Of a stretch of DNA of 26,201 nt, positions 1 to 8,866 are shown piece by piece (the first letter of the stretch is position 1; the number at the start of each line of letters is the position of its first letter). The translations under genes and the position numbers were made by a program. The notes under the pieces were generated by a model, which worked only from the letters and a program-made list of their open reading frames with translations, was not told the DNA's origin and searched no databases. This DNA is from Cloacibacillus sp. (GTDB taxonomy: Bacteria > Synergistota > Synergistia > Synergistales > Synergistaceae), in the NCBI RefSeq assembly GCF_020860125.1, contig NZ_JAJBUX010000004.1:4484-30684 (forward strand). Direction: 5' to 3'.

Positions 1-62
1 AACTCCACATAACATCCGCCGCGTCAACATTTCACAGTCGGCAAATAATACTAAAAAAAATC

Positions 63-90
63 TTGCAAAATTCTGCTTTACGGCTATAAA
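63..90 (+). promoter_or_regulatory. Sigma70-like promoter for a putative small RNA
   Basis: A -35 hexamer TTGCAA (63-68) and a -10 hexamer TATAAA (85-90) are separated by 16 bases. Transcription would start near 97, immediately before a run of hairpins that ends in a U-tract at 218. No + strand coding gene follows. This is a pattern match only; no start site is demonstrated. Confidence 0.45.
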
Positions 91-96
91 GGGGCG

Positions 97-218
97 GGGG
101 GCGCTTCGGAGTTTTCATCTCCTGAGCGCCGCCGGCCTCCTGTTTTGTCATTAGCGGACGGGACCGGCTGACTGGCCTTTGGCCGTACTTAGCCGTTTAT
201 ATCCCGTCCCGTTTTTTT
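97..218 (+). ncRNA. Putative structured small RNA, about 120 nt
   Basis: A promoter-like element at 63-90 precedes two hairpins. The first pairs GGCGCT and GGAG with CTCC and AGCGCC around a short loop (about 100-130) with a 2x2 internal loop. The second is a three-part rod: GGACGGGA (156-163) with TCCCGTCC (202-209), CGGCT with AGCCG, and GGCC-TTT-GGCC at the tip. It is followed by seven T residues (212-218). There is no ORF of note and no SRP RNA tetraloop motif, and I do not recognise an RNA family. It runs convergently into the end of the autotransporter gene, so it could also be the leader or tail of a longer transcript, or only a terminator with a chance promoter. Confidence 0.35.
156..218 (+). 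terminator. Rho-independent terminator, + strand
   Basis: An 8-bp perfect outer stem (GGACGGGA/TCCCGTCC) with further inner pairing is followed by CG and seven T residues. The U-tract lies only on the + strand side, so it terminates rightward transcription just before the stop codon of the convergent autotransporter gene. On the minus strand the same stem has no T-run. Confidence 0.7.
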
Positions 219-222
219 CTTA

Positions 223-3200
223 CTAGAACGTGACGCACCAGCCTCCGCGGATGGCCCAGTCTTCGGTGAATACGCCGCCGGATGAGCGTTCAAGCGAGAA
301 GTAGAGTGAGTTGCGCGGGTTTACCTGGTGCGTGACGCCGACGCCGTATGTCCACCAGCTGTCGCCGAAGCTCTCGCCGGCGATGTGTTTGCCGCTGGCG
401 TAGCGGATGTCGAGGTCCCCGTCAAATTCTTTCACGTAGGATATCTTGGCGTAGAAGTTCGTCCTGTCCGTCTCATAGCCGATCAGCGCCCCGAGCCTTC
501 CGAGCAGCGAGTTGAAATCGTCCACCCCGATGCGCAGGCCGTTGCTGGCGTTGAAGTAGGCGCTGCCCTGGCGCAGATAGCTCAGTTGCGCCTGCGGCTC
601 GACGTACCATCTGCCGCCGGCGCTGTTTTCTTTGAGGTGGAAGCGTTTGCCTATCTCCACAGAGGCGCCGAAGCCGCCGAGGTCAACGTCGTCTCCGACG
701 ACCAGTGTCCCCGCCGTGTCGAATACGCGGAAGTCGTTCGTGCTCCATACGTACTTGGCTATCGTGTCGATATAGAAGCCGTTTTTCGCGACGTAGGTGG
801 CGTACAGCCCGAGGGTCTTATTCTCCGCCGTACCGCTGCCGTGGCCGTTGTCCTTATAGTCCAGATCTCCCTTGCCGTATCCGAAGAAGAGACCGACGTA
901 GGTCTCCCCGCCCTTAAACCAGCTCTTGTCCAGCTTACGGTCGTAACCGGCCTGCAGGCCGCCGTAATTCATGTCGAAATCTTTAACGAAGGATCTGGCG
1001 TTGGAGTCGAACTTTCCGTCATAGGCGCGGAACCAGGCGCCGTTGCTGTTTTCCGTAAAGCGCAGGTCGCCGAGACGCTGGATGAGCGTATTGGTCTCCG
1101 CGTAGTTCAGCAGGTAATTTGCCGCAAAGGTGTTTATCGCGGCGGAGGCGGTGTTGCTGGATTCCGGCTTCGGTTTCGGTTCTGGTTCGTCCGGTTTGAT
1201 GGGATCAGGCTTTCCCGGATCTACGGGCGCCAGCCCCGTACTGTAGAGCTCCCAGTAGTGTCCGTCCTGGCCGTCGTAGCGTCCTCTGCCGTCTTCATTG
1301 TTCCGCAGGCCGTACTGGAAGGCTCCGAGTTCGACGGTGTTTGTAAGGGAAAAGCTGCCGCCCTTGTCGGCCTTCTCAATCAGGGTGATGCGTTCGTTGC
1401 CGGTCGTCTCAAGCGAGCCGTCGTTGACCACGGATACTTTGTGGTAGCCGTCTGTAGTCCCCTCTACCACAAGCCGGTTGGCCAATTCGTTGACGCCGTC
1501 GGTCTTGAAGGTAAAGGTGCTGTAAAGATCGGGATTGGCCGGGGCGTGTGTCGTCAGAGAGCCGACGTGGAGTTCCGCAGCGAGCGGTGCGCCGCTCAGG
1601 TCAATATTTGTGCCGCTGCCCGCGGTGATTTTCGTCACGTCGGAGTCGCCCGTCACCCGCCAGTGCGTTCCCTTCATATCCAGGGTGATATTGCCGTCGC
1701 CCGCGAAGGCTTTGCCGTTAATGGCCGAGCCCTCGGTCGTCATAAGATCGATGAGGCCGCTCTGCCCGGTCTTCATGTCTCCCATAATCGTGAACCTGCC
1801 GCCCGCGGTCACGTCGCCGCCCGCGTCCAGCAGCGAGGTGATTTTGCCAGCCTCGGCGTAAAGCGCGTAGCTGTCCGCTCCGCTAGCAGAGATGGCCACG
1901 CCGCCTTTGAACTCGATGGCGGTCGTATCGCCCGCCGTGTAAGCGCCGTGTGAGCCGGTCCCCGTCGTTGAGAGGGTTATGCCGTCGCCAGCGTTGATCT
2001 TGCCGTTTTTCCCGTAGTAATATCGGTAAATACTCTCAGTGGCGTTATATTCATTACCAAAGAGCGCGTGCGAGCCGTCGCCCTTCGTCTCTACCCTGGT
2101 GTTCGCGCCGATATCGACGGTGCTGTCGATGCCGGCCATGTATACTCCGTGGGAGCCGTTCCCGGCGGTGGTGATATGCGAATTGGCTCCCAGCGAAATA
2201 TTGCCGGTCGTGTAATAGGCGCGCAGGCTGCCATTATATTCCTGCTGGCGCGTGGCCATATGGATGCCGTGCGACTGGTCGCCTTCGGTGGCAAGCGTCG
2301 TCCCGTTTCCCAAGGTGAGCTTGTTTTCCGCGGCGTATGAGGATGACGAGCCCGCGGCGCCGCCCATGTAGACGGCGGAGGAGTTGCTACCCAAACTTTG
2401 CAGCGTTGAGTCGCCGCCGATATCGACGTTGATGTTCCTATAGTTCCCTATTTTTAGTACGGCGGCATCGGCTCCTTTGGTCGTCCATACAGCCTTGCCT
2501 CCAATGGATGCGCGGCTTTCGTTGCCGTTTGTGTTGAGGACGTTCGCGCCTTTTCCGTTTGTCGTCCAGGTGGAGCCGCTGTCGACAGTCAGGCTGTTGC
2601 CGGTGCCGGAGAAATATGCTCCGTGGGCGGTCTCTCCGTTCGTGTTGATCTTACTGTTCTGCCCGATATTGATCTCACCGCCGTTGCTTCCTGACAGATA
2701 TATAGCGTAAGAACGGTTATAGGTGGTCTCTATATCCAGGCCGCTGCCGATGTTCATCTTTGCGCCGTGGTTCGTCCTCAGTCCGAAGGCGTCGTTATAT
2801 AACTGTCCCGTCCCCTGTTTGCCGTATATTCTGATCGTTAGATTGTCTCCCGCGACGAAAGAGCTGTAGCCGTTTAGATTAACGCCGTCGGCGCTGTCCC
2901 CATAGGCGATCAGCGTCCAGTCGTTGCCGACGCGTATCTGCGCCGTCGAGGTGGTATTGGCGGGGTTGGTCCGCACCACGTCCCCGGCGTCGGCCCCCGT
3001 TATCACAGTGACATTGTCTGCGTGGGTGATATCCAGAATATTGGCGCCGTTGGCGTATACGCCGTGATATTGGGGAAACGTCGTGTTGTTTGATACGTCT
3101 ATGGTATCGCCGGTCTCAACATCTTCGCCGACCCACACCATGTTGTATATCGTTTTAGCGTCAGCCCTGATGATTCCGACAAGAATGATGCTGATGATTA

Positions 3201-3237
3201 TACAGATTACGGTGCTTAGAATTGCCAGTTTTTTCAA
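223..3237 (-). CDS. Autotransporter (type Va) with beta-helical passenger and C-terminal beta-barrel
   Basis: A 1004-residue protein whose passenger should be displayed on or released from the cell surface through its own outer-membrane barrel. The N-terminus (MKKLAIL, a hydrophobic stretch to about residue 22, then RADAK) is a signal peptide. Residues 30-665 are Gly/Asn/Thr/Ser-rich and carry recurring short units of the type G-x-x-S-H-G-x-(Y/H), as in beta-helical passengers. A Pro/Lys/Glu linker lies at about 670-692. Residues 730-1004 form the barrel, with alternating aromatic strands and a C-terminal Phe, the usual BAM signal; a Cys three residues before the end is unusual. The start is TTG at 3237, preceded by a strong Shine-Dalgarno AGAGGGGAGAG; no ATG is better placed. 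The gene is monocistronic. The ligand or function of the passenger cannot be read from sequence. Confidence 0.9.
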   Translation of the reverse strand: MKKLAILSTVICIIISIILVGIIRADAKTIYNMVWVGEDVETGDTIDVSNNTTFPQYHGVYANGANILDITHADNVTVITGADAGDVVRTNPANTTSTAQIRVGNDWTLIAYGDSADGVNLNGYSSFVAGDNLTIRIYGKQGTGQLYNDAFGLRTNHGAKMNIGSGLDIETTYNRSYAIYLSGSNGGEINIGQNSKINTNGETAHGAYFSGTGNSLTVDSGSTWTTNGKGANVLNTNGNESRASIGGKAVWTTKGADAAVLKIGNYRNINVDIGGDSTLQSLGSNSSAVYMGGAAGSSSSYAAENKLTLGNGTTLATEGDQSHGIHMATRQQEYNGSLRAYYTTGNISLGANSHITTAGNGSHGVYMAGIDSTVDIGANTRVETKGDGSHALFGNEYNATESIYRYYYGKNGKINAGDGITLSTTGTGSHGAYTAGDTTAIEFKGGVAISASGADSYALYAEAGKITSLLDAGGDVTAGGRFTIMGDMKTGQSGLIDLMTTEGSAINGKAFAGDGNITLDMKGTHWRVTGDSDVTKITAGSGTNIDLSGAPLAAELHVGSLTTHAPANPDLYSTFTFKTDGVNELANRLVVEGTTDGYHKVSVVNDGSLETTGNERITLIEKADKGGSFSLTNTVELGAFQYGLRNNEDGRGRYDGQDGHYWELYSTGLAPVDPGKPDPIKPDEPEPKPKPESSNTASAAINTFAANYLLNYAETNTLIQRLGDLRFTENSNGAWFRAYDGKFDSNARSFVKDFDMNYGGLQAGYDRKLDKSWFKGGETYVGLFFGYGKGDLDYKDNGHGSGTAENKTLGLYATYVAKNGFYIDTIAKYVWSTNDFRVFDTAGTLVVGDDVDLGGFGASVEIGKRFHLKENSAGGRWYVEPQAQLSYLRQGSAYFNASNGLRIGVDDFNSLLGRLGALIGYETDRTNFYAKISYVKEFDGDLDIRYASGKHIAGESFGDSWWTYGVGVTHQVNPRNSLYFSLERSSGGVFTEDWAIRGGWCVTF

Positions 3238-3381
3238 TTAAATCTCTCCCCTCTGACGCGTGGTCCTTTTACATCTCCTCATTTATCGCAATATGTGGAA
3301 TAAATAAGCGTAAGTTCCTAAAATTTGTTATTGAAAGTGGAAGACATAATGTATATCTGCAGGATTAAATAAACTAAATTC

Positions 3382-3425
3382 ATTGTATTTACATATACAA
3401 TAGAGAAATGATTATTAACATGCAA
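3382..3425 (-). promoter_or_regulatory. Candidate autotransporter promoter with overlapping inverted repeat
   Basis: On the minus strand TTGCAT (3420-3425) and TATTGT (3397-3402) are 17 bases apart, giving a leader of roughly 150 nt. The -10 lies inside an inverted repeat ATTGTAT-6 nt-ATACAAT (3382-3401), an operator-like arrangement. The same half-sites form the perfect palindrome at 11135-11159 beside the Lrp-family gene. The region is AT-rich, so chance matches are a real risk. Confidence 0.3.
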
Positions 3426-3751
3426 TTTTTATCATTTATGTCTGTCTATTAATGCTCACAAACGATACCGCCTCCTTAAAAAATATCGTTTAAAAGTAAA
3501 ATTCCGCTATGAGGTCGTAATAAGCGATTTTTTACAATAAACCATTTTAAAAGATATATTTATAGAAAATAACATTTTTTTATATGCTATTTCCTATAAT
3601 AACCTAACATAATATGCCTATTGGGCAATCGGTATTTTGTGCAGGATGACAGAGGCTGAGAATATGATGCTAAAAAAATAATGTTAATATGAGTTTTAAC
3701 TTTAAAATATAATAATAAGGGTTTTTTGAGGCCCGCGGTGTGATTAAGTTC

Positions 3752-3787
3752 CCGCAGACACAGTTATACCGAAGGTGTGCGGTTTTT
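3752..3787 (+). terminator. Terminator-like hairpin with no upstream + strand gene
   Basis: CCGCA (3752-3756) plus CAC (3759-3761) pair with GTG (3775-3777) and TGCGG (3778-3782), leaving a two-base bulge. A T-run follows (3783-3787) and more T-rich sequence after that. A nearby upstream segment with GCGGTGTG (about 3735-3742) could pair with the same 5' arm, which is the layout of an attenuator. No + strand gene starts downstream. Confidence 0.4.
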
Positions 3788-3908
3788 AGGTTTGTTTTTA
3801 TATAGTTATGATTTTATGGGGGTACGGAAGCCTATCTATTACGAAATTGGCGGCGGTATGTCGGATAAAGCCGCATGAGGAGAGATATATTTTGCCGCTG
3901 CGGCGCGC

Positions 3909-4394
3909 TTAAAGGAGCGGCCGCCTCAGCAGCGCATCCTCCCACATACGGCAGCGCTCCCCGTCGCGGCCGGCGCAGGCGGGACTGGTGGAAAGCATCC
4001 GGCGGTATGGACGCGTGGGTTCGCCGAAATACTTTTTATACTTTGTAAAGGCGCAGGCGCCGTTGAATAATATCAGCGAGATATTGGGGTGGGCGGCAAG
4101 CAGCGCCGGGACGTCATTTGGCTCCTCGTCCCGTATCTTTCCGTCGAGGCTGCCCTCGCGCCGCGCGCACCTTATCGTATCCCACAGCGCGAGTCTGCGG
4201 CGCAGGATGAAATCGTAGCGTTCCGCGAACGAATCGGGCATCGTCTCGCCGTAGACGCTGTAAAGTATCTTCCAGAAACGGTTTTGCGGGTGAGCGTAAT
4301 AGCGGCTCATTTCAAGGGACTTTTCTCCCGGCAGCGAACCGAGTATCAACGTTTGTGAACCCTCATTTATAACCGGACCGAAGCTGTATTTCAT
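3909..4394 (-). CDS. DNA-deoxyinosine glycosylase (family 6 UDG-fold)
   Basis: Base-excision repair enzyme expected to remove hypoxanthine (deaminated adenine) from DNA. In the 161-residue product the UDG-superfamily motif I appears as LGSLPG (residues 18-23), followed by the family 6 signature YYAHPQNRFW (32-41), a central LWDTIRCARREGSLD segment and a C-terminal LSTSPA motif, all as in hypoxanthine-DNA glycosylases. The reading frame is open for 26 more codons upstream. I chose the ATG at 4394 because AAGGGGA sits about 8 bases before it and because the family begins directly with the first beta strand; the longer N-terminus is Lys/Arg-rich and unlike the family. It is monocistronic and divergent from carAB. 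Substrate specificity is inferred from the family. Confidence 0.85.
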   Translation of the reverse strand: MKYSFGPVINEGSQTLILGSLPGEKSLEMSRYYAHPQNRFWKILYSVYGETMPDSFAERYDFILRRRLALWDTIRCARREGSLDGKIRDEEPNDVPALLAAHPNISLILFNGACAFTKYKKYFGEPTRPYRRMLSTSPACAGRDGERCRMWEDALLRRPLL

Positions 4395-4541
4395 TTTTAC
4401 GATTCCCCTTTGCCTATGCTTATCATATTTTATCCCCTTTCGCGCGGCTTTTGCGGGTGATTCGCCGCTCATCGGCGGCGTAAATTTTGTGCAACCGATT
4501 GAATATACATTATCACCGACAAAAAATATCTGCGAAGGGGG

Positions 4542-4569
4542 TTGACGTATTATATTTAAGGGCTATAAT
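4542..4569 (+). promoter_or_regulatory. carAB promoter
   Basis: TTGACG (4542-4547) and a perfect TATAAT (4564-4569) are 16 bases apart, the best sigma70-type promoter in the window. The predicted start near 4576 gives a leader of about 90 nt before the carA ATG. The leader contains two inverted repeats, TTGAAC (4581-4586)/GTTCAA (4626-4631) and ATAAACAAA (4605-4613)/TTTGTTTAT (4632-4640). They may have a regulatory role, but no known PyrR or ArgR site was recognised. Confidence 0.75.
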
Positions 4570-4665
4570 ACTCTGGAACTTTGAACGATTGGTAAAATCA
4601 AAAAATAAACAAAACATATATTCAGGTTCAATTTGTTTATAGAAAAGTGAAGGAGTGCGCGACCG

Positions 4666-5718
4666 ATGAAGAAGAGAATTTATTTGACGCTGAGCGACGG
4701 TTCGGTATGGCCCGGCTATGGGCATATCGAAGCCCCGGTGGAGGGGGAAGTCGTCTTTACCACAGCCTCCTGCGGCTATCCCCAGACGCTGACGGACCCG
4801 TCCTATAACGGTCAGATCGTCGTCTTTGCCTTTCCCCCCATCGGCATCTACGGGGTGGATAAGGAAAATCTTGAGGGACGGCGGGTATGGGCGCGCGCAG
4901 CTCTTATGACCTGCCTAGACGAGACGGAGGAGGGGCGTTTTGAAAGCCTGAGCTCCTGGATGGCGGGGAACGGCCGTCCGCTCGTCTCCGATATCGATAC
5001 CCGCCAGCTGATTTTAAAGATCCGCGAGTGCGGCTCGATGATGGGACGCATAGACGTTGAGCCGCACGCGCCGGAGATAAATGAACTGCCGCATACGCTT
5101 GTCGCGGAGGTCTCCTGCAGGGAAAGGGAGATATGCGGCGAGGGTGAGCTGACCGTCGCGCTGATGGACTACGGTGTTAAGGAAAATATCATCCGCGGCA
5201 TGGTGCGCCGCGGATGCCGCGTGATACGTTTCCCCCATAACGCCGCCGCCGCCGAGGTGCTTGCCTCCGGCGCGGACGGCATCCTGCTGAGCAACGGCCC
5301 CGGCGACCCCGCGGTGCTCGATTTAGAGGCGGGGGAGATCGCGAAGATGCTCGGCGCCAAGCCGATACTCGGCGTCTGTCTCGGCAACCAGCTTCTCGCG
5401 CGCGCCTGCGGGGCAAAGACGAAAAAGCTTCCCTTCGGCCACCGCGGCGCGAATCAGCCCGTGCTCGAATGCGCCACGGGACGCGGCCTGCTCACGAGCC
5501 AGAATCACCAGTATGCCGTGGACGGGGATACTCTCGCGGGGACGGATCTTGAGGTCGCCTACAGCCACCTTGGGGACGGCACGGTGGAGGGGCTTCGCCA
5601 CAGACGTTTTGACGCGCTCTCCGTGCAGTTCCACCCCGAGGCCTCTCCGGGACCGGAGGACGCCTCCTATATTTTCGATAATTTCGTGATCCGCATGCAG
5701 GCCGCTAAAGGGAGATAG
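4666..5718 (+). CDS. carA: Carbamoyl-phosphate synthase small (glutaminase) subunit
   Basis: Hydrolyses glutamine and channels ammonia to CarB for carbamoyl phosphate, the precursor of pyrimidines and arginine. The 350 residues match the family length. The N-terminal CPSase domain has GEVVFTTASCGYPQTLTDPSY (residues 27-47, the family's GEVVFNT...TGYQE...TDPSY block). The C-terminal class I glutamine amidotransferase domain has the oxyanion motif LLSNGPGDP (207-215), the nucleophile Cys238 in GVCLGNQ, and the His323/Glu325 pair in FHPEASPGP. The start ATG lies 10 bases after GGAG in AAGGAG. It is followed by carB after 10 bases, so the two form an operon driven by the 4542-4569 promoter. Confidence 0.97.
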   Translation: MKKRIYLTLSDGSVWPGYGHIEAPVEGEVVFTTASCGYPQTLTDPSYNGQIVVFAFPPIGIYGVDKENLEGRRVWARAALMTCLDETEEGRFESLSSWMAGNGRPLVSDIDTRQLILKIRECGSMMGRIDVEPHAPEINELPHTLVAEVSCREREICGEGELTVALMDYGVKENIIRGMVRRGCRVIRFPHNAAAAEVLASGADGILLSNGPGDPAVLDLEAGEIAKMLGAKPILGVCLGNQLLARACGAKTKKLPFGHRGANQPVLECATGRGLLTSQNHQYAVDGDTLAGTDLEVAYSHLGDGTVEGLRHRRFDALSVQFHPEASPGPEDASYIFDNFVIRMQAAKGR

Positions 5719-5728
5719 GTGAGGGACG

Positions 5729-8700
5729 ATGAGAGACACTACGATAAAAAAGGTTCTTGTTCTGGGCTCCGGCCCGATAAAGATCGGACAGGCCGCGGAG
5801 TTTGATTACGCCGGTACGCAGGCCTGCCGCGCGCTGAAGGAGGAAGGGTGCAGCGTCATCCTGCTTAACAGCAATCCGGCGACGATACAGACGGACGACT
5901 CCGTCGCCGACCACGTATATATCCGCCCGCTGCTCCCCTATGTGGTGGAGAGCATCCTCAAAGAGCACCGTCCGGACGGCGTGGTGGCGACGCTGGGCGG
6001 CCAGACGGGGCTCAATCTCTGCATGGAGTGCGAAAAGCTCGGCATGTGGCGGCGCTACAAGTGCCGCGTCCTTGGCACGCAGCCGGAGGCGATCGAGCGC
6101 GCGGAGGCGCGCGAACCGTTCCGCAAGGCGATGCTCGACGCCGGACAGCCGATAATCGCGAGCCACGGCATCTCTTCGGTCGCCGGGGCGCAGGAGTTCG
6201 CGCTGCACACGCCGCTGCCGCTGATACTCCGCCCCGACTTCACGCTGGGCGGCTCCGGCAACTCGGTGGTGCGCAGTATTGAAAGCTTCGTCGTGCAGAC
6301 GGAGGACGCGCTCACCGCCTCGCCGGTGGGACGCGCCCTCATCGAACGCTACCTTGAGGGCTGGCACGAGATCGAGGTCGAGGTGGTGCGCGACAACGCG
6401 GGAAACTCGCTGGCCGTATGCAGTATGGAGAACATCGACCCGATGGGCGTTCACACGGGCGACTCGATCGTCGTCTCGCCGGTGCTCACCCTGACCGATA
6501 AAGAATGGCAGATGATACGCACGGCGGCGCTGCGGATCGTCGAAGTGCTTGATATACGCGGCGCCTGCAACGTGCAGTTCGCCCTCGCCCCCGACGGCAG
6601 CGAATACTATGTCATCGAGGTGAATCCGCGCGCGAGCCGCTCAAGCGCCCTCGCGAGCAAGGCGACGGGATACCCGATCGCGCGCATGGCGGCGAAGATC
6701 GCCCTCGGACTCAACCTTACGGAGATGGCCAACCCCGTGACCGGCGCGGGCAGCGCCCTCTCGGAGCCGGCGCTCGACTATGTGGCCGTCAAGGTTCCCT
6801 CGTGGCCCTTCGACACCTTCCCGCAGGCCGACCCCTCGCTGGGGCCGCGCATGAAGGCCACGGGAGAGGTGATGGCCCTCGCTTCGAACTTCGCGCAGGG
6901 GCTCGTCAAGGCCTACCGTTCGCTCGCCCGCGGCCGCACCCTTCCCGACCGGAAGCTGCGCAGCTGGGAGACGCGCCGCCTCTGGGAGCAGGTGAACACG
7001 CCGACCAACCTCCGCCTGGAGGCGATCACGGAGCTGCTGCGCCGCAGTTCGGTAACGGTGGAGGAGATGGCGCGCAAAACGCATATCCGCCGGTACTTTA
7101 TAGAACAGCTCAACGCCATACAGCTCGCGGAAAAATATCTCGAAGAGGACGGCGCGGTGAACGGAAATATCGTGAGCGCCGCGAAGAAGGGCTTCTCCGT
7201 CAGCCAGATAGCGCTCGCCGCCGATATCTCCAAGGACGAGGTGCTGCGGCGGCTGGAGGAGGAGGGATACACGACCGGTTACCGCGAGGTCGACGGCTGC
7301 GCCGGTGAATTCCCCTCCGGCTCCGGCTATTACTACGGCGTGAATGGCGCGAAGGACGACCCCTACGAGCCACACAGCGGCGGCATCGTCGTCATCGGCT
7401 CCGGCGCGATACGCATCACTCAGGGCGTGGAGTTTGACTACTGCTGCGTCAAGGCGGTGGAGGCCCTGCGCCGCCGCGGCGTCCGCGCGATAATGATGAA
7501 CGTCAACCCTGAGACGGTGAGCACGGATCACGACATCTCCGACGCCCTCTATCTCGAACCTCTGACCGTCGACGACGCGCTGCCGGTGCTGAAACGCGAA
7601 AATGCGGCGGGAGTCTTCGCCTGCTTCGGCGGCCAGACCTCGCTTCGTCTCGGCCTCGACCTCGCCGCCGAGGGCGTGAAGCTTTTCGGCCCCGGCGCCG
7701 AGGTGATCGACGCGGCGGAGGACCGCGGAAAGTTCTCCCGTTTGCTGACGAAAATCGGCGTTCCCGAACCGGAGGGCATCGACGTCGCCTCGGTGGAGGA
7801 GGCGAAGGAGGTCGGGCGCCGGCTGGGTTATCCGCTGATGGTGCGCCCGAGCTTCGTCATCGGAGGCGTCGCGATGAAGGCCGTCTACAGCGAGCAGGCC
7901 CTCGTATCGGTCCTTCAGGAGGCCTTTGAGGCGGTCCCCGGCCAGAGGGTGATGGTGGACCAGTTCCTCGCGGGGCGTGAATTTGAATGCGACGCGATCT
8001 GCGACGGGGAGGACGTCCTCATCCCCGGAATATTCGAGCACATCGATCCCTCGGGAATACACTCCGGCGACTCGATCGCCGTCTTCCCCAGCTACTCCCT
8101 GACCAAGGAACAGCAGCAGGAGGTGCTGAACTTCGTCAAAGTCATATCAAAGGAGCTTGACATCCACGGGCTTCTGAACATCCAGTTCGTACTGCGCGGC
8201 GGCGTCTTCTGGATCATCGAGGCCAATCCGCGCGCGAGCCGCACGGTCCCGATCGTCAGCAAAATATCAAAGCTCCCCGTCATCGACATGGCGGTGGGCG
8301 TGGCGCTCGGCGAGAGGCTGCGCGATATGCCCTACGGCACGGGGCTCTACCCGGAGACCGGGCAGTGGAGCGTCAAGGTGCCGGTATTCTCCAACGACAA
8401 GCTTCCGGGCCTCGATCCCAAGCTCGGCCCGAGAATGATGTCCACCGGCGAAAGCCTGGGCGTCGCCGGCAACCTGGCGGACGCGATAATGGACGGCCTC
8501 AAGGGCTCCGGCTGGCTGCCGCCGGCGGTGGGGCGTATACTGATGAGCATCGCGGACAGTGAGAAGTCCGAGGCGATGCCAGTCGCCTCTCAGTACAAGA
8601 TGCTTGGCTGGGAGATCGACGCGACGGAGGGCACCGCGGCCTATCTGAAAAAGTGGGGCATCGACGTCAACCGCGTGGAGCGCGAGGAGCTTGTGCACCG

Positions 8701-8866
8701 CCTCCGCGCCGGCGAATGGGACCTCGTGCTGAACATCCCCGGAGGCAACGAACGCCACATCGCGGATGGGGCGATGATCCGCAAGCAGGCCTGCGCCGCC
8801 GGAACACCGTGCCTGCACTCGATCGCCGCGGCCTGGGCCGTCGCCGCCGGGCTCAACAGCCGCTGA
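5729..8866 (+). CDS. carB: Carbamoyl-phosphate synthase large subunit
   Basis: Makes carbamoyl phosphate from bicarbonate, two ATP and ammonia delivered by CarA. The 1045 residues show the expected duplicated architecture. The first half opens with VLVLGSGPIKIGQAAEFDYAG and carries an ATP-grasp domain (VNPRASRSSALASKATGYP). An oligomerisation region follows. The second half repeats the pattern (GSGAIRITQGVEFDYCCVKA; ATP-grasp with EANPRASRTVP). The final 100 or so residues form an MGS-like allosteric domain (ATEGTAAYLKKWGI). The start ATG has GGTGAGGG about 4 bases upstream and follows the carA stop by 10 bases. In the second half's opening motif PIKIGQ is replaced by AIRITQ, an ordinary family variation. 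Nothing is truncated. Confidence 0.97.
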   Translation: MRDTTIKKVLVLGSGPIKIGQAAEFDYAGTQACRALKEEGCSVILLNSNPATIQTDDSVADHVYIRPLLPYVVESILKEHRPDGVVATLGGQTGLNLCMECEKLGMWRRYKCRVLGTQPEAIERAEAREPFRKAMLDAGQPIIASHGISSVAGAQEFALHTPLPLILRPDFTLGGSGNSVVRSIESFVVQTEDALTASPVGRALIERYLEGWHEIEVEVVRDNAGNSLAVCSMENIDPMGVHTGDSIVVSPVLTLTDKEWQMIRTAALRIVEVLDIRGACNVQFALAPDGSEYYVIEVNPRASRSSALASKATGYPIARMAAKIALGLNLTEMANPVTGAGSALSEPALDYVAVKVPSWPFDTFPQADPSLGPRMKATGEVMALASNFAQGLVKAYRSLARGRTLPDRKLRSWETRRLWEQVNTPTNLRLEAITELLRRSSVTVEEMARKTHIRRYFIEQLNAIQLAEKYLEEDGAVNGNIVSAAKKGFSVSQIALAADISKDEVLRRLEEEGYTTGYREVDGCAGEFPSGSGYYYGVNGAKDDPYEPHSGGIVVIGSGAIRITQGVEFDYCCVKAVEALRRRGVRAIMMNVNPETVSTDHDISDALYLEPLTVDDALPVLKRENAAGVFACFGGQTSLRLGLDLAAEGVKLFGPGAEVIDAAEDRGKFSRLLTKIGVPEPEGIDVASVEEAKEVGRRLGYPLMVRPSFVIGGVAMKAVYSEQALVSVLQEAFEAVPGQRVMVDQFLAGREFECDAICDGEDVLIPGIFEHIDPSGIHSGDSIAVFPSYSLTKEQQQEVLNFVKVISKELDIHGLLNIQFVLRGGVFWIIEANPRASRTVPIVSKISKLPVIDMAVGVALGERLRDMPYGTGLYPETGQWSVKVPVFSNDKLPGLDPKLGPRMMSTGESLGVAGNLADAIMDGLKGSGWLPPAVGRILMSIADSEKSEAMPVASQYKMLGWEIDATEGTAAYLKKWGIDVNRVEREELVHRLRAGEWDLVLNIPGGNERHIADGAMIRKQACAAGTPCLHSIAAAWAVAAGLNSR

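Larger units (their letters stand above)
3238..3908. other. Long AT-rich intergenic region without a gene
   Basis: About 670 bases between the divergently placed start of the autotransporter gene and the end of the DNA glycosylase gene. Both strands are dense in stops. I see the autotransporter leader and promoter candidate (3382-3425) and one + strand terminator-like hairpin (3752-3787). No tRNA, repeat array or coding remnant was recognised. Confidence 0.6.

Noticed and set aside
97..218. SRP RNA (4.5S) as identity of the small RNA
   Set aside because: The conserved apical GGAAG/AGCAG motif of SRP RNA is absent.
328..1953. 541-codon open frame on the + strand opposite the autotransporter gene
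   Set aside because: It is an antisense shadow of a GC-rich, repeat-containing gene: no ribosome site, no recognisable domain, and composition follows codon bias of the real minus-strand gene.
1900..2800. CRISPR-like or tandem DNA repeats in the autotransporter gene
   Set aside because: The recurrence is at protein level (S-H-G-type units) with irregular spacing and diverged DNA; no identical direct repeats with unique spacers were seen.
4395..4472. 26-residue N-terminal extension of the DNA glycosylase
   Set aside because: It is Lys/Arg-rich, lacks family similarity and has a poorer start context than the ATG at 4394.
6641..8062. 473-codon open frame on the minus strand within carB
   Set aside because: The carB frame is unambiguous over its full length; this antisense frame is Arg/His/Asp-rich shadow sequence with no start signal.
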